Source: a virus. From it: a stretch of DNA of 27,983 bases. This document shows, piece after piece, positions 13,104 through 21,968 of the stretch. The notes beneath the pieces were generated by a model, which was given only the letters and a program-made list of their open reading frames with translations, was not told the DNA's origin and did not search any database. How positions within the stretch are numbered: the first letter of the stretch is position 1; every line of letters starts with the position of its first letter. Position numbers and translations under genes: made by a program. The stretch spans positions 1-27,983 of IMG/VR virus record IMGVR_UViG_3300043015_001304, one strand, 5' to 3'.

Positions 13104-13799
13104 ATGTCTAAAAGAAAATCTCGCTACAGAAATAAACAATCCGAAGATAATGTTGTTAAGCTATTTAGGATCAACATTTTACCTAAGAATAAAAAACAAG
13201 AAAGCTTAATTAAAGCAATTGAAGAGAATAAAATTGTTGTTACGTTAGGTTGCGCTGGTACAGGTAAAACTTATTGCAGTGCAGGTACTATAGCTAAACT
13301 TTATTCTAAAGGCGGCTATGAACGTATTGTTCTAGCAAGGTCTAACATGCCTACAGGTAAGTCTTTAGGTAGCTTTCCCGGTGATATTAAAGACAAACTT
13401 ACTCCATTTCTAATGCCTATGTTAGATGTTCTTAAAGAGCTATTTGGTAAAGGTAAGTACGAGTATATGCTTAGTAAGGGTGAAATTGAAATGCAACCTA
13501 TTGAAACAGTAAGAGGGCGTTCTTTTAAGAACTCTCTTATCTTAGTAGATGAAGCTCAAAACCTTACAATGGACGAGTTAAAGGCTCTAAGCACTCGTCT
13601 AGGAGAAAATTCTAAGCTAATCTTCATGGGTGACCCTGCTCAGTCAGATCATAAGAATGGCCAAGACTTGAACAGATTTGCTAACTTACTTATTAAAAAC
13701 AACATTGAAGTACCTGTTATTAAATTTAATGCTAATGAGATTGTTAGATCAGACATCGTGGCAGATTTAGTTAAAATGTTTATTAAAGAAAACATCTAG
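13104..13799 (+). CDS. phoH: PhoH-like P-loop ATPase
   Basis: A 231-residue ATPase of the PhoH family. Walker A is GCAGTGKT at residues 49-56, followed by the family's ARSNMPTGKSLGSFPGD segment; Walker B is LILVDEAQN at 145-153, with FMGDPAQSD after it. Length is normal for the single-domain form. The first 20 residues are very basic (MSKRKSRYRNK). PhoH genes are common in marine phages; suggested roles are in RNA metabolism or phosphate stress, and none is settled. Here it sits alone between fibre and tail-tip operons and directly before promoter copy 2. AGAGG (13094-13098) is the ribosome site. Confidence 0.9.
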   Translation: MSKRKSRYRNKQSEDNVVKLFRINILPKNKKQESLIKAIEENKIVVTLGCAGTGKTYCSAGTIAKLYSKGGYERIVLARSNMPTGKSLGSFPGDIKDKLTPFLMPMLDVLKELFGKGKYEYMLSKGEIEMQPIETVRGRSFKNSLILVDEAQNLTMDELKALSTRLGENSKLIFMGDPAQSDHKNGQDLNRFANLLIKNNIEVPVIKFNANEIVRSDIVADLVKMFIKENI

Positions 13800-13802
13800 T
13801 TA

Positions 13803-13823
13803 TAATAGTTGACCTTAAAGAAG
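13803..13823 (+). promoter_or_regulatory. Phage promoter-like motif, copy 2
   Basis: AATAGTTGACCTTAAAGAAG (13804-13823) differs from copy 4 at one base (A for T). The putative start is G 13820. The transcript would begin with a small hairpin (AGGTC/GACCT, 13822-13826 and 13830-13834, loop GGA) followed by AAAGGAG and the first tail-tip gene at 13861. GACCTT/AAGGTC (13811-13816/13821-13826) is also an inverted repeat overlapping the motif. It lies four bases after the phoH stop. Confidence 0.6.
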
Positions 13824-13860
13824 GTCGGAGACCTATGTATATAAAAGAAAGGAGCTTAAA

Positions 13861-14457
13861 ATGGCTACTTACTATTTTGAGGGGCAACAAATTCTAGCTC
13901 CTTTCACAATTGAATCAGTACAAGTTGTATTATCTTCAGAAACTGTTTCTGGTAAAATCTTTAAAAGTAAAAGTAAAGGACAAAGATGGGACTTGTCCTT
14001 TAATATAATTACTAATGAACCTGCTGCTGTTTTCGCTGCTTTACTAGAAGATGATGTGGTAGAAAAATCAATGATTATGCCTCAACTCTTAGACGTTGAT
14101 AAAGCTTTAGAAAATGCTGCTCAATACTATGGTTATGTAAATGGTGGTGTATCCTCAGGCTCTACAGTAGTACCTATGACAAGTATTTTGGGACTTCTCC
14201 CTCAAGGTTCGTTTATTCAGTTTTCAGGGCATGATAAGATTTATACTGTTTTAAATTCATTAACTACTAGTGGTAATGCTAACATTTATCCTGCTTTACA
14301 AAAAGATCTTGCTAATGGCACCCAAATAAAACTCCCAAATAGCGTAGTAAGACCTTCTTTTCATTATAAGCGTTCAGTAGATACTTTAGCAGGTATGGTT
14401 TTTACAGATGGTATTATTGCTAACCCCGGTACAATTACTTTAAACGAAGTGGTATAA
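13861..14457 (+). CDS. Minor tail protein (M-like position)
   Basis: A 198-residue beta-rich protein after GAAAGGAGC (13847-13855). It starts MATYYFEGQQILAPFTIESV and has a segment (QRWDLSFNIITNEPAAVFAA) resembling minor tail proteins that join tube and tip in siphoviruses. There is no membrane segment. It is the first of four genes whose order (this, a Cys-peptidase-like protein, an L-like protein, a J-like hub) mirrors M-K-L-J of lambda and HK97-type phages, although K and L are swapped. Function is inferred mostly from that order. Confidence 0.6.
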   Translation: MATYYFEGQQILAPFTIESVQVVLSSETVSGKIFKSKSKGQRWDLSFNIITNEPAAVFAALLEDDVVEKSMIMPQLLDVDKALENAAQYYGYVNGGVSSGSTVVPMTSILGLLPQGSFIQFSGHDKIYTVLNSLTTSGNANIYPALQKDLANGTQIKLPNSVVRPSFHYKRSVDTLAGMVFTDGIIANPGTITLNEVV

Positions 14458-14460
14458 TAA

Positions 14461-14937
14461 ATGAATAAGTTAGACTTCAGTACAGAACATAAGTTAGATT
14501 GCTTAAACAAAGCGTATAAAGAAAATAATCGTTTAAAGAAAAATCTGTATGGATACAAGTATGGTAAAACAGATTGCTTTAATTTATTTACTCTTTATGA
14601 TAATAAGCTAAGAGCAGGAAAAAGTACTTTACACGGTAAGATTAAAGTATACAATACTCACAAAATCTTTCATGCTAAAGTAAAGCGATTAGGTTATGCT
14701 GATGTAAAAGACTTTGTTCTATCTAATGGCTATAAAGAAGTTAGTTTCGAAGAAGTTAAGTTAGGTGATACAGTGTTCTTTGACTCTATTGTAGTTGATA
14801 TCACAGTAGCTATTTATGATGGCGTAACTTGGATTAGTAGCTCAGACGATCCTAAGTATGAACGCTTGCCAAACAGATTTATTGAGCCTAGAGTTAGATT
14901 TGTTGTTAGACCGGAGAAAAATTATGAAAAGCTATAG
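14461..14937 (+). CDS. NlpC/P60-like tail-tip protein, possibly inactive
   Basis: A 158-residue protein three bases after the previous stop. GYKYGKTDCFNLF (about residues 31-43) looks like the catalytic-Cys helix of NlpC/P60-like peptidases found in tail tips (lambda K type), and VKLGDTVFF (about 99-107) matches the G-D-VFF strand that precedes the catalytic His. At the expected His position the sequence reads VVDITVAIYDG, with no His, so the enzyme may be inactive or use another residue. In active relatives this protein helps DNA cross the peptidoglycan. The next gene starts inside it at 14924. Confidence 0.6.
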   Translation: MNKLDFSTEHKLDCLNKAYKENNRLKKNLYGYKYGKTDCFNLFTLYDNKLRAGKSTLHGKIKVYNTHKIFHAKVKRLGYADVKDFVLSNGYKEVSFEEVKLGDTVFFDSIVVDITVAIYDGVTWISSSDDPKYERLPNRFIEPRVRFVVRPEKNYEKL

Positions 14938-15502
14938 CACATTTGTATACAACGAACTACAAAAACAAAATATTGTTACTTATACCTTATTTGAGTTTGA
15001 TATTCTTTACAGAACAGGCCCGTCTATTTTAAGGTTTTGCTCAGAAAATTTTCCAATTGAGTTTAATGGTAACACCTACGAGCCAAACATCGGATTACTA
15101 GATTATACTACCCCTATCCAATCAAATATTATTGATAGACAATCCTTTAATATTTCATTAACAGATAACGAAAAAAGATTTCAAGGCAACATTTCAAATT
15201 CTAATTCTGGCAGAGATGCTTCAATATATATTGGTTTTTATAACTCAGACGGAACCCCCCGAACAGCTATTTCTGATGTTATTTTGGCGTATAAAGGTTT
15301 TATTGACGGTACTAGTTATAGTAATGATTTTGAAGAGTCAATCTTTAATATTGAGCTATCATCACCAATGGGGGACTTATCATTAGTAAATACCTTAGTT
15401 ACTACAAAAAGCAGCCTCAAGCTAAGAAATTCAGATGATACCTCTTTTGATAAAGTAATTGACCGTCAAGAACAAATCATTAAATGGGGCAAGGAGGAAT
15501 AA
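14924..15502 (+). CDS. Tail-tip hub-associated protein (L-like)
   Basis: A 192-residue protein. I chose ATG 14924 because CCGGAG (14911-14916) is correctly spaced; the longer in-frame start at 14858 would overlap 80 bases of the previous gene. The sequence (LRFCSENFPIEFNGNTYEPN, then FNISLTDNEK, ending IIKWGKEE) follows the pattern of minor tail protein L and DUF2163-type proteins, which bridge tube and J hub. The two Cys-poor ends do not show the iron-sulphur cysteines of lambda L. The next gene starts two bases after its stop. Confidence 0.65.
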   Translation: MKSYSTFVYNELQKQNIVTYTLFEFDILYRTGPSILRFCSENFPIEFNGNTYEPNIGLLDYTTPIQSNIIDRQSFNISLTDNEKRFQGNISNSNSGRDASIYIGFYNSDGTPRTAISDVILAYKGFIDGTSYSNDFEESIFNIELSSPMGDLSLVNTLVTTKSSLKLRNSDDTSFDKVIDRQEQIIKWGKEE

Positions 15503-15504
15503 TT

Positions 15505-18500
15505 ATGTCAGGTACTATAGCTATTGCTGTGACAAGCACGCTAACAATTAGTATTTCCGTCAGTCAAGTTGTATTGTTTGCAGCCTCTATTATTTATCAA
15601 CGGCATCAACAAAAGAAAATGCAAGACGCCTTAGATAAACGTAAAGGTTTTGAAATTACTCAAAGACAAGAAGCAGGAAATCTGCCTGTATTTTACGGTT
15701 TTAACAAATCAGGTAGCTTAATTACCGATATTAAAGTTAGAAATAACTGGAACTTTAGCAGCCCAGCTAATTACAGCAATGCTGTTTTTGATCCATCTGA
15801 AAATCAATTTCGATATGACGATAATCATAGACTTAATGTATCAATTAGTTATACTCAAGAGCAAACAAACGGAGACAACTGGTACACATTATTAAATGTA
15901 ACCTATACTATTATCTGGAACGGTGTTACGGTATATTCTAAAAGTAAAACATTAGGAGATAGGTGGCGATATCCTTCTGCTTCGGAATTTGAAAGAGATG
16001 TGTTGTCTACTTTAAGAAGTATTTCAGTAGATGGTAATACTAGATATTATTTTAATGATTATCATAAAATATCAAATACACAATATAGTTTTCCTGTAAG
16101 AAAAGCTTCATTTTCGGGCATAGAGCCTTCTTGGTTTTCTATTATGAAAAACAGCAAGTCTGGTTTAAAAAATGAAATTTTAATTATGCAACAAGCTTTG
16201 TGTTTTGGGGGTATTAATCGTGTAGTTGATGTAGATTTTGATGATGTTAATCACACAAATAGGAAATTTGGTAAATATAGAAATAAAACTAAAACAGGTG
16301 AATCGGGCTACGATGTTAGAATTTATCATGAAGGTAACGTAGCAGACACTGTGGCAGTTAATAATGGTTTTCCCAATTCTAATGTATTTACAGACACTTG
16401 TTACGCAAACTCAACTTTCATGTTGAATAGAGATGATCCTGCGTTTAGTGGTATCCCAAATGTATCTTTTTACATTGAAGGTCAAAAAATACATGATATT
16501 GAGGAAAATAATGGAAGTTACCAATTAAGTGCTACTAAAAAATTTTCTAATAACAGCGCTTTAGTTCTTTTAGATTACTTAACAAATGAAAAGTACGGAA
16601 GAGGACTACCCTTATCCCGTATTGATTTAAAATCTTTTTATGAATCTAAATTAGTATGCGATAAGGTTGTTGCCACAGAGGCAGGAGAAGACTCAAAGGC
16701 GGTATCAGGCAGAGTTTATGGCGGTGTTCAATTAAGAGAATTTAAACTTTACGAGTTTAATGATGTAATTGATACTGAAGAAGAAGTTAGAGCAAATACT
16801 CAAAAAATAGTAGAATCTATGGGTCAGGCATTTTTAATCTGGTCTGAAGGAGTTTATAAGCTTTCATGTTATTATCCTGAAGAGCAACCTTCTGTTACAA
16901 ATGAATTAATCGACCCATCTCATGTTTTTACAGATGAAGATATTATTCGTGAAGATATTAACATCTCATGGCCGAATTCAGAAAATAAATTTAATCAAGT
17001 AACTGTAAAATTTCCCAACGCCTTTAAAGATTTTAAAAATGATGATGCGACATGGCCAGAGTCTAATAGCCCCGTACATTTGACATTCTTGCAAGAAGAT
17101 AACAATCAACCATTAAAGTCTGAAATACAAATCCCCGGAATTGTAGACCCTTATAGGGCTAAAGCAAGAGCCGAGCAAATTGTTAGAATGAGCAGAAATA
17201 CTCATAGTATTGACATTACTTTTTCTAGAAAAGCAATTAAGCTAGAACCGGGAGACTTTTTTATTTTAGATTCTGAAATTGCAAACATAGATGCCCAAGT
17301 CTATAGGGTAGAAAAAATTGAGTTTGATTCAGAGTTTAATGTAAAAATTTCAGCATACTCTTTTAATTATTTAAACTTAGCTTGGAATATAGAAGATGAC
17401 GCTATTTGGACCGGATCCCAGGTTATTGAAAGTGAGCTATTTCCCCCTTCAAATTTATTGTTTGAAACAACAGAGTTAAACAGTACTACTGCAAATGTAA
17501 CAGGTAGGTTGTCTTGGACTAAAACAGTCTCTTTAAACTCTGAAATTCAGTATCAAGTTGATATTAGCAAAATTAATCCTCCACAAGTAGAAAATCCTGT
17601 ATCAGATCCAGAACAAATTGGAACAAGGGAACAAGACATTTACGATTTATATCAAGAAGTTTTTTACAGACCTCCAAGTCAATCGGAATTTGAATTGTAT
17701 ACACAAACAGATTTGTCTGCTGTTGAAGAACTAAGAACTGAATTTTACAATTCAGAAGAAAAAAATTGGGTAAATGTAGGTAATACGAGTCAAACACAAA
17801 TAGAAATCCCTAATTTAACATCAGGTGTTTATGATTTAAGCGTAAGAGCTATTGAAAGTCAAACAAGTACTTTGTTAGGTGGCGCAACATCGTCCCCTAA
17901 TAACTTTTCAGTATTTGTATCAGGTGGAAAATCAGATAGAGCAATTCTTAGTAATAAAAGTATTGAAAGACGAGACCCTGTTGCAATTTACATAGCACCT
18001 GTTAGTGGGTTAAGTATTAATAAAAACGTCAATAATAGTTACACTGCTGACTCCTTAGATTTTGATATTGAAGCTTATCAAATAGACGAACTAGTTAGTA
18101 AAAAACGTATTAGAATAAATCGGGTAGATGATACATGGGATACCTTACCAGAGGATAGGTCTTTCGATATTGCTCCAAATCAGCTTAATACTGATAGGAT
18201 TACAATTGGAAACCCTATAGAAATTAGTACAGACGGGTTAACAGCCACTTTAACTGTAAATTATTCTTATAATAATATTATTTCTATAGCAAGCATTTCA
18301 GCTAGTATTCAAATACCTAACGCAGCTATTTTTGTGAGCATTGAAACAAGTAACGGTAATGTTTTTAAAAACTCTGCAGGAGATTCTAAGACATTAACAG
18401 CAGTGGTGAGTGTAGGGGGTGAGTACCCAGATGAAAACACTTATTTAGGATACAGCTACAAATGGCTTTATAACGGAGAAACTGTCTACATGGACAATAA

Positions 18501-18690
18501 CAGAAATATTTTAGATTATAATGGGTACCCATTAACTGACCCAGTAATCGCTGCAGGAATTTTTGGTGCAGAACCTGCGGATAGTACATTAACAACAAAT
18601 TACTCAGGATCATTGAGATCAATTAACCTTGGACCAGAAGACGTAACAAATTCAGTTAAATTAAAAGTAGAAGTAGGAGGAATAGAATAA
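15505..18690 (+). CDS. J-like central tail-tip hub protein
   Basis: A 1061-residue protein. I chose ATG 15505 with AAGGAGG (15491-15497) ahead of it. A hydrophobic N-terminal helix (residues 2-32) precedes the hub: AGNLPVFYGFNKSGSLITDI (about 55-74), DYLTNEKYGRGLPLSRIDL (about 355-373) and RAKARAEQIVR...PGDFFILD (about 549-590) are typical of lambda J-type hubs. FN3-like sequence starts near 645, interrupted at about 705-755 by a DUF4214-like helical insert. The C-terminal 120 residues are an Ig-like domain also found in the next protein. Its stop TAA 18688-18690 shares its last base with the next ATG. The hub penetrates the outer membrane or contacts the receptor. Confidence 0.85.
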   Translation: MSGTIAIAVTSTLTISISVSQVVLFAASIIYQRHQQKKMQDALDKRKGFEITQRQEAGNLPVFYGFNKSGSLITDIKVRNNWNFSSPANYSNAVFDPSENQFRYDDNHRLNVSISYTQEQTNGDNWYTLLNVTYTIIWNGVTVYSKSKTLGDRWRYPSASEFERDVLSTLRSISVDGNTRYYFNDYHKISNTQYSFPVRKASFSGIEPSWFSIMKNSKSGLKNEILIMQQALCFGGINRVVDVDFDDVNHTNRKFGKYRNKTKTGESGYDVRIYHEGNVADTVAVNNGFPNSNVFTDTCYANSTFMLNRDDPAFSGIPNVSFYIEGQKIHDIEENNGSYQLSATKKFSNNSALVLLDYLTNEKYGRGLPLSRIDLKSFYESKLVCDKVVATEAGEDSKAVSGRVYGGVQLREFKLYEFNDVIDTEEEVRANTQKIVESMGQAFLIWSEGVYKLSCYYPEEQPSVTNELIDPSHVFTDEDIIREDINISWPNSENKFNQVTVKFPNAFKDFKNDDATWPESNSPVHLTFLQEDNNQPLKSEIQIPGIVDPYRAKARAEQIVRMSRNTHSIDITFSRKAIKLEPGDFFILDSEIANIDAQVYRVEKIEFDSEFNVKISAYSFNYLNLAWNIEDDAIWTGSQVIESELFPPSNLLFETTELNSTTANVTGRLSWTKTVSLNSEIQYQVDISKINPPQVENPVSDPEQIGTREQDIYDLYQEVFYRPPSQSEFELYTQTDLSAVEELRTEFYNSEEKNWVNVGNTSQTQIEIPNLTSGVYDLSVRAIESQTSTLLGGATSSPNNFSVFVSGGKSDRAILSNKSIERRDPVAIYIAPVSGLSINKNVNNSYTADSLDFDIEAYQIDELVSKKRIRINRVDDTWDTLPEDRSFDIAPNQLNTDRITIGNPIEISTDGLTATLTVNYSYNNIISIASISASIQIPNAAIFVSIETSNGNVFKNSAGDSKTLTAVVSVGGEYPDENTYLGYSYKWLYNGETVYMDNNRNILDYNGYPLTDPVIAAGIFGAEPADSTLTTNYSGSLRSINLGPEDVTNSVKLKVEVGGIE

Positions 18691-19805
18691 TGGCAAGAAC
18701 AGGTATTGCAGAAACAACAATTGTAGATATTTCAGACGGTGTTAACCCCGTTTCAGTATTTTTAGATAATGAGAATCACACATTTGCGGCTAGTGAGACG
18801 GGTGTTGTGTCTGACGTAAATGCTTTTAGCTCTACTTTACAAGTATTTGTAGGGCAAGTCAAAGCCACTTATAATACAAATCTTTTAAACATTAACACGT
18901 TTAAGTATACAGACGTTAGCTACGTGGGGAGCGCTACAGGGTGGGGCGCTCCTACTTATAGTACAACTACAGGTAAAATCACTATTCCCTCTATTTCAAG
19001 TGATCATTCCTCGTCTGCTATTATTCGAATAACTTTTTCTGTTAAAAACTCTTTAGGAGGTACTGTATCAGGGTTAACTAAAGATATTACTCTTGCTATT
19101 GCTCAATCAGGTGCTGGCGGACAAGTTATTAACCTTGCTGCAGAAAGTAATGGCTTTTTCGCTGGCCCGGATGGAACATTAGATTCCGGTCAAGATGATT
19201 CAGACATTTCTATTACTAAACAAGGTTTAACAGGTAATTACTCATTCTTTACATCACTTAATGGTGAATCTTTTGCTCAACAAATGTCCACAAGCACAGA
19301 GGCAGGTGGTATTTCAGCTTACTCTACTAATGGGAGCACTTTCTCTACAGGTACAATTAGTTCTTCTTCTACTGTAGCGTTACGAATTTCGCCTGGCAAC
19401 TTGGGTAATGGAAATAATACCCTTACAGTACGAGTCACAGGTGCTGTTGGTGGTTCAGATTTCGTAACCTTTTACGCTATTAAAAAAGGTGATGAAGGCG
19501 AATCTGCTCTTGTAGTAGCTATCCAATCAGACAATGGAACAACCTTTAAAAACAACGATGGTCCTGATAAAACACTTACTTGTAAAGTTTATGATGCTAA
19601 AGATGGTTCGGAGATCACTAGCGGGGTAACTTATACTTGGAAACGTAACAACGGTGCTGCAGTCTATGTAAATAACTCTACAGATAGAGAAGTGCAACCT
19701 TTTTCCAGCACTGAGGCTACTGGTACTGATTATTCTAGTATTGTTGTTGGCGCAGGAGATGTAGATGAAAGCGAAACGTTTTCATGTCAGGTGAGCGTAG
19801 CTTAA
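18690..19805 (+). CDS. Tail-tip extension protein with Ig-like domains
   Basis: A 371-residue, all-beta protein. The N-terminus TGIAETTIVDISDGVNPVSV is repeated in diverged form at the start of the next gene. Residues 20-130 look like an Ig-like sandwich (VFLDNENHTFAASETGVVSD) of the kind found inside long J proteins, and residues about 273-371 (AIQSDNGTTFKN, then KTLTCKVY, YTWKRNNGAAVYVNN) repeat the Ig-like domain at the C-terminus of the hub. The start shares a base with the hub stop, so translation is probably coupled. The picture is of a J-type chain encoded as separate polypeptides. Confidence 0.7.
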   Translation: MARTGIAETTIVDISDGVNPVSVFLDNENHTFAASETGVVSDVNAFSSTLQVFVGQVKATYNTNLLNINTFKYTDVSYVGSATGWGAPTYSTTTGKITIPSISSDHSSSAIIRITFSVKNSLGGTVSGLTKDITLAIAQSGAGGQVINLAAESNGFFAGPDGTLDSGQDDSDISITKQGLTGNYSFFTSLNGESFAQQMSTSTEAGGISAYSTNGSTFSTGTISSSSTVALRISPGNLGNGNNTLTVRVTGAVGGSDFVTFYAIKKGDEGESALVVAIQSDNGTTFKNNDGPDKTLTCKVYDAKDGSEITSGVTYTWKRNNGAAVYVNNSTDREVQPFSSTEATGTDYSSIVVGAGDVDESETFSCQVSVA

Positions 19806-19817
19806 AGGAGTCTTAAG

Positions 19818-21968
19818 ATGAAAACAGGCTACGCGGAAATTACAATTACAGACATTACTGATGGCGAAAATGGTCTAGACGGTGTCCCTGTCTCTGCTCT
19901 AACTTTTAATTACAGATCTGATATTGATAATACTCCTGATAAAAACGGTGATATTTATGTTGGTGAATCCGGCAGCGCGGCAGATAATGGTGAAGTTTGG
20001 AGCAATGTGATTGAATTAGGGTCATTTAACAGAGACTCTAATGGTGTTGATCGGAGAAGTGAATTAGATAAAATTGTTGTAGGTAATACTCTTACATTTG
20101 TAGAAGATAGCCTGAATTGGGCAACCTTTAAAGTTAATTCTATCGATGATACCTCAACAAACTATATAGTTTTTCAAGTAGAATTGCTAAGCTCTTTGGG
20201 CGTATACCATAGATACACAGATTATAAATTTGGGTTTCCATCTAATGGTGTTGATGGAGAAGACGGCTATACTCCTATTAAGGGTTTTGATTACTTTGAT
20301 GGTGTCAATGGTGTATCCGTAAAACTTCAATATAGTGTTAATGGCTCTACTAATTGGCATGATACTTATCAATCTGGTGACTTCTATATTAGATCTGGAA
20401 CTTTGACCCCACCTGATACAACTTATGTTTATGGTCCTGCTACTAAATTTGTACCAGAAAAAGGTGTACAGTATGATGATGGTATCGACGGATTACCTTC
20501 TTATATTCATATTGCTTATGCAGATGATGCTTCTGGGAGTGGATTTAGTCAATCTCCAACAGGGAAAGAATACTTAGGTAGCTACACTGACAGTAACCCT
20601 ACTGACTCTAATAATCCTAATGATTATACTTGGGTAAAAATTAAGGGTGAACAAGGCCCAGAAGGTCCAGAAGGTCCAGAAGGTCAAAATGGTCTTTCAG
20701 TTTATTTTGCTTCAATCTTTAGAAGATCTTCAAGCGGTCTCTTTACTCCTTCTGACGGTTCTTACAATTTTGATACTAAAACACTTACACCACCTACAAA
20801 TTGGTTTACAAGTATCCCTGCTGGGACAGATCCTGTGTATACCTCTACAGCTACAGCTAGTATCGAAGGGAATTCTGGAGTCGATAGTACTTTAACTTGG
20901 TCCCCGCCAGTCGTTATTGCTCAAAACGGAGAGAAAGGTATAGATGGGGGCCGTGGCCCCGGTCGTTGGAATATCCCTGTAACTATCTTACCTACAGATA
21001 ATACTTCTGCACAAGCTGCTTGGGATAATGATTCAACTGTTCCTGATCCACCTATAAAAGACGACCAAGCTTGGTTTTATACAGATACTCAATCTAACCC
21101 TACAAGTCAAGCTGTATTTATTTACAACGGAATTTCTTGGTTTGAACAAAATGAGGTTATTGATGGTAATCTGTTGGTTACTGACACTATTACTGCTTCA
21201 AAGCTGTATATTAAAGACTTATCAAAAGTATTTTTAGACTCCTTTGAGTCTGAAACTTCTATTTCCGAATGGTTTAATTCTTTAGGTAATGGAGAACTTA
21301 GTATTGAGACAGATCCTGATTCTGAATTAGGGGGTTTTGTCTTGAAAATAGGTGATAACTTAGATAATGATCAAGTCTGGCTTTCTTCTATTGCGAATAT
21401 TCCTTTTGATCCTAACATAACTTATAAGATTAAAGTTAGAGCAAAACAAACTTTAGGAACAGGTACTGCCTACTTCGGTTTAGTTGGGGTTGCTGCAGAC
21501 GGAACTACACTTGTAAATATAACGGGGGTGGATAGCTTTGCGTCACAACACTACCATGTTGCCTCAGGAACAGATATACCTCCTGTTTACACTACCTATA
21601 CTGGCTACACAAAAGGTTTCGGATTAGAATTTGGAACTTCAGGCTCATCGCCTGATTCTGATTCTGCTGGTAAAATGCACCCTGATGTTAGATATATCCG
21701 CCCTGTAATGATTGTAAATTATAATGGTCAAAGCGGTATTACGTATGTAGATTATATGAGCATAGAGTCTATGGCGGGTGCAGATTTAATTGTAGACGGG
21801 GCTGTGACTGCTGATAAACTCAATGTTAATCAACTTGACGCAGTTTCAGCAAATATTGGCACTTTTCAGAGTGCAGCTTCAGGAGCGCGATTAGTAATTA
21901 AAGACGACACTATAGAAGTTTATGACGATTCAAACAATTTAAGAGTAAAAATAGGAAATTTAGCATAA
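19818..21968 (+). CDS. Tail-tip adhesin with collagen-like linker and J-type C-terminus
   Basis: A 716-residue protein after AAAGGAG (19804-19810). It starts KTGYAEITITDITDGENG like its upstream neighbour. A collagen-like linker (GEQGPEGPEGPEGQNG) lies at about 277-292. Residues about 470-655 (VFLDSFESETSISEWF onward) look like a carbohydrate-binding, galactose-binding-like sandwich. The last 60 residues (VTADKLNVNQLDAVSANIG, then RLVIKDDTIEVYDDSNNLRV) match the DUF1983-type end of lambda J-like proteins. Finding the J-type end here rather than on the hub supports a split J. The stop overlaps the next start by one base. Confidence 0.75.
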   Translation: MKTGYAEITITDITDGENGLDGVPVSALTFNYRSDIDNTPDKNGDIYVGESGSAADNGEVWSNVIELGSFNRDSNGVDRRSELDKIVVGNTLTFVEDSLNWATFKVNSIDDTSTNYIVFQVELLSSLGVYHRYTDYKFGFPSNGVDGEDGYTPIKGFDYFDGVNGVSVKLQYSVNGSTNWHDTYQSGDFYIRSGTLTPPDTTYVYGPATKFVPEKGVQYDDGIDGLPSYIHIAYADDASGSGFSQSPTGKEYLGSYTDSNPTDSNNPNDYTWVKIKGEQGPEGPEGPEGQNGLSVYFASIFRRSSSGLFTPSDGSYNFDTKTLTPPTNWFTSIPAGTDPVYTSTATASIEGNSGVDSTLTWSPPVVIAQNGEKGIDGGRGPGRWNIPVTILPTDNTSAQAAWDNDSTVPDPPIKDDQAWFYTDTQSNPTSQAVFIYNGISWFEQNEVIDGNLLVTDTITASKLYIKDLSKVFLDSFESETSISEWFNSLGNGELSIETDPDSELGGFVLKIGDNLDNDQVWLSSIANIPFDPNITYKIKVRAKQTLGTGTAYFGLVGVAADGTTLVNITGVDSFASQHYHVASGTDIPPVYTTYTGYTKGFGLEFGTSGSSPDSDSAGKMHPDVRYIRPVMIVNYNGQSGITYVDYMSIESMAGADLIVDGAVTADKLNVNQLDAVSANIGTFQSAASGARLVIKDDTIEVYDDSNNLRVKIGNLA

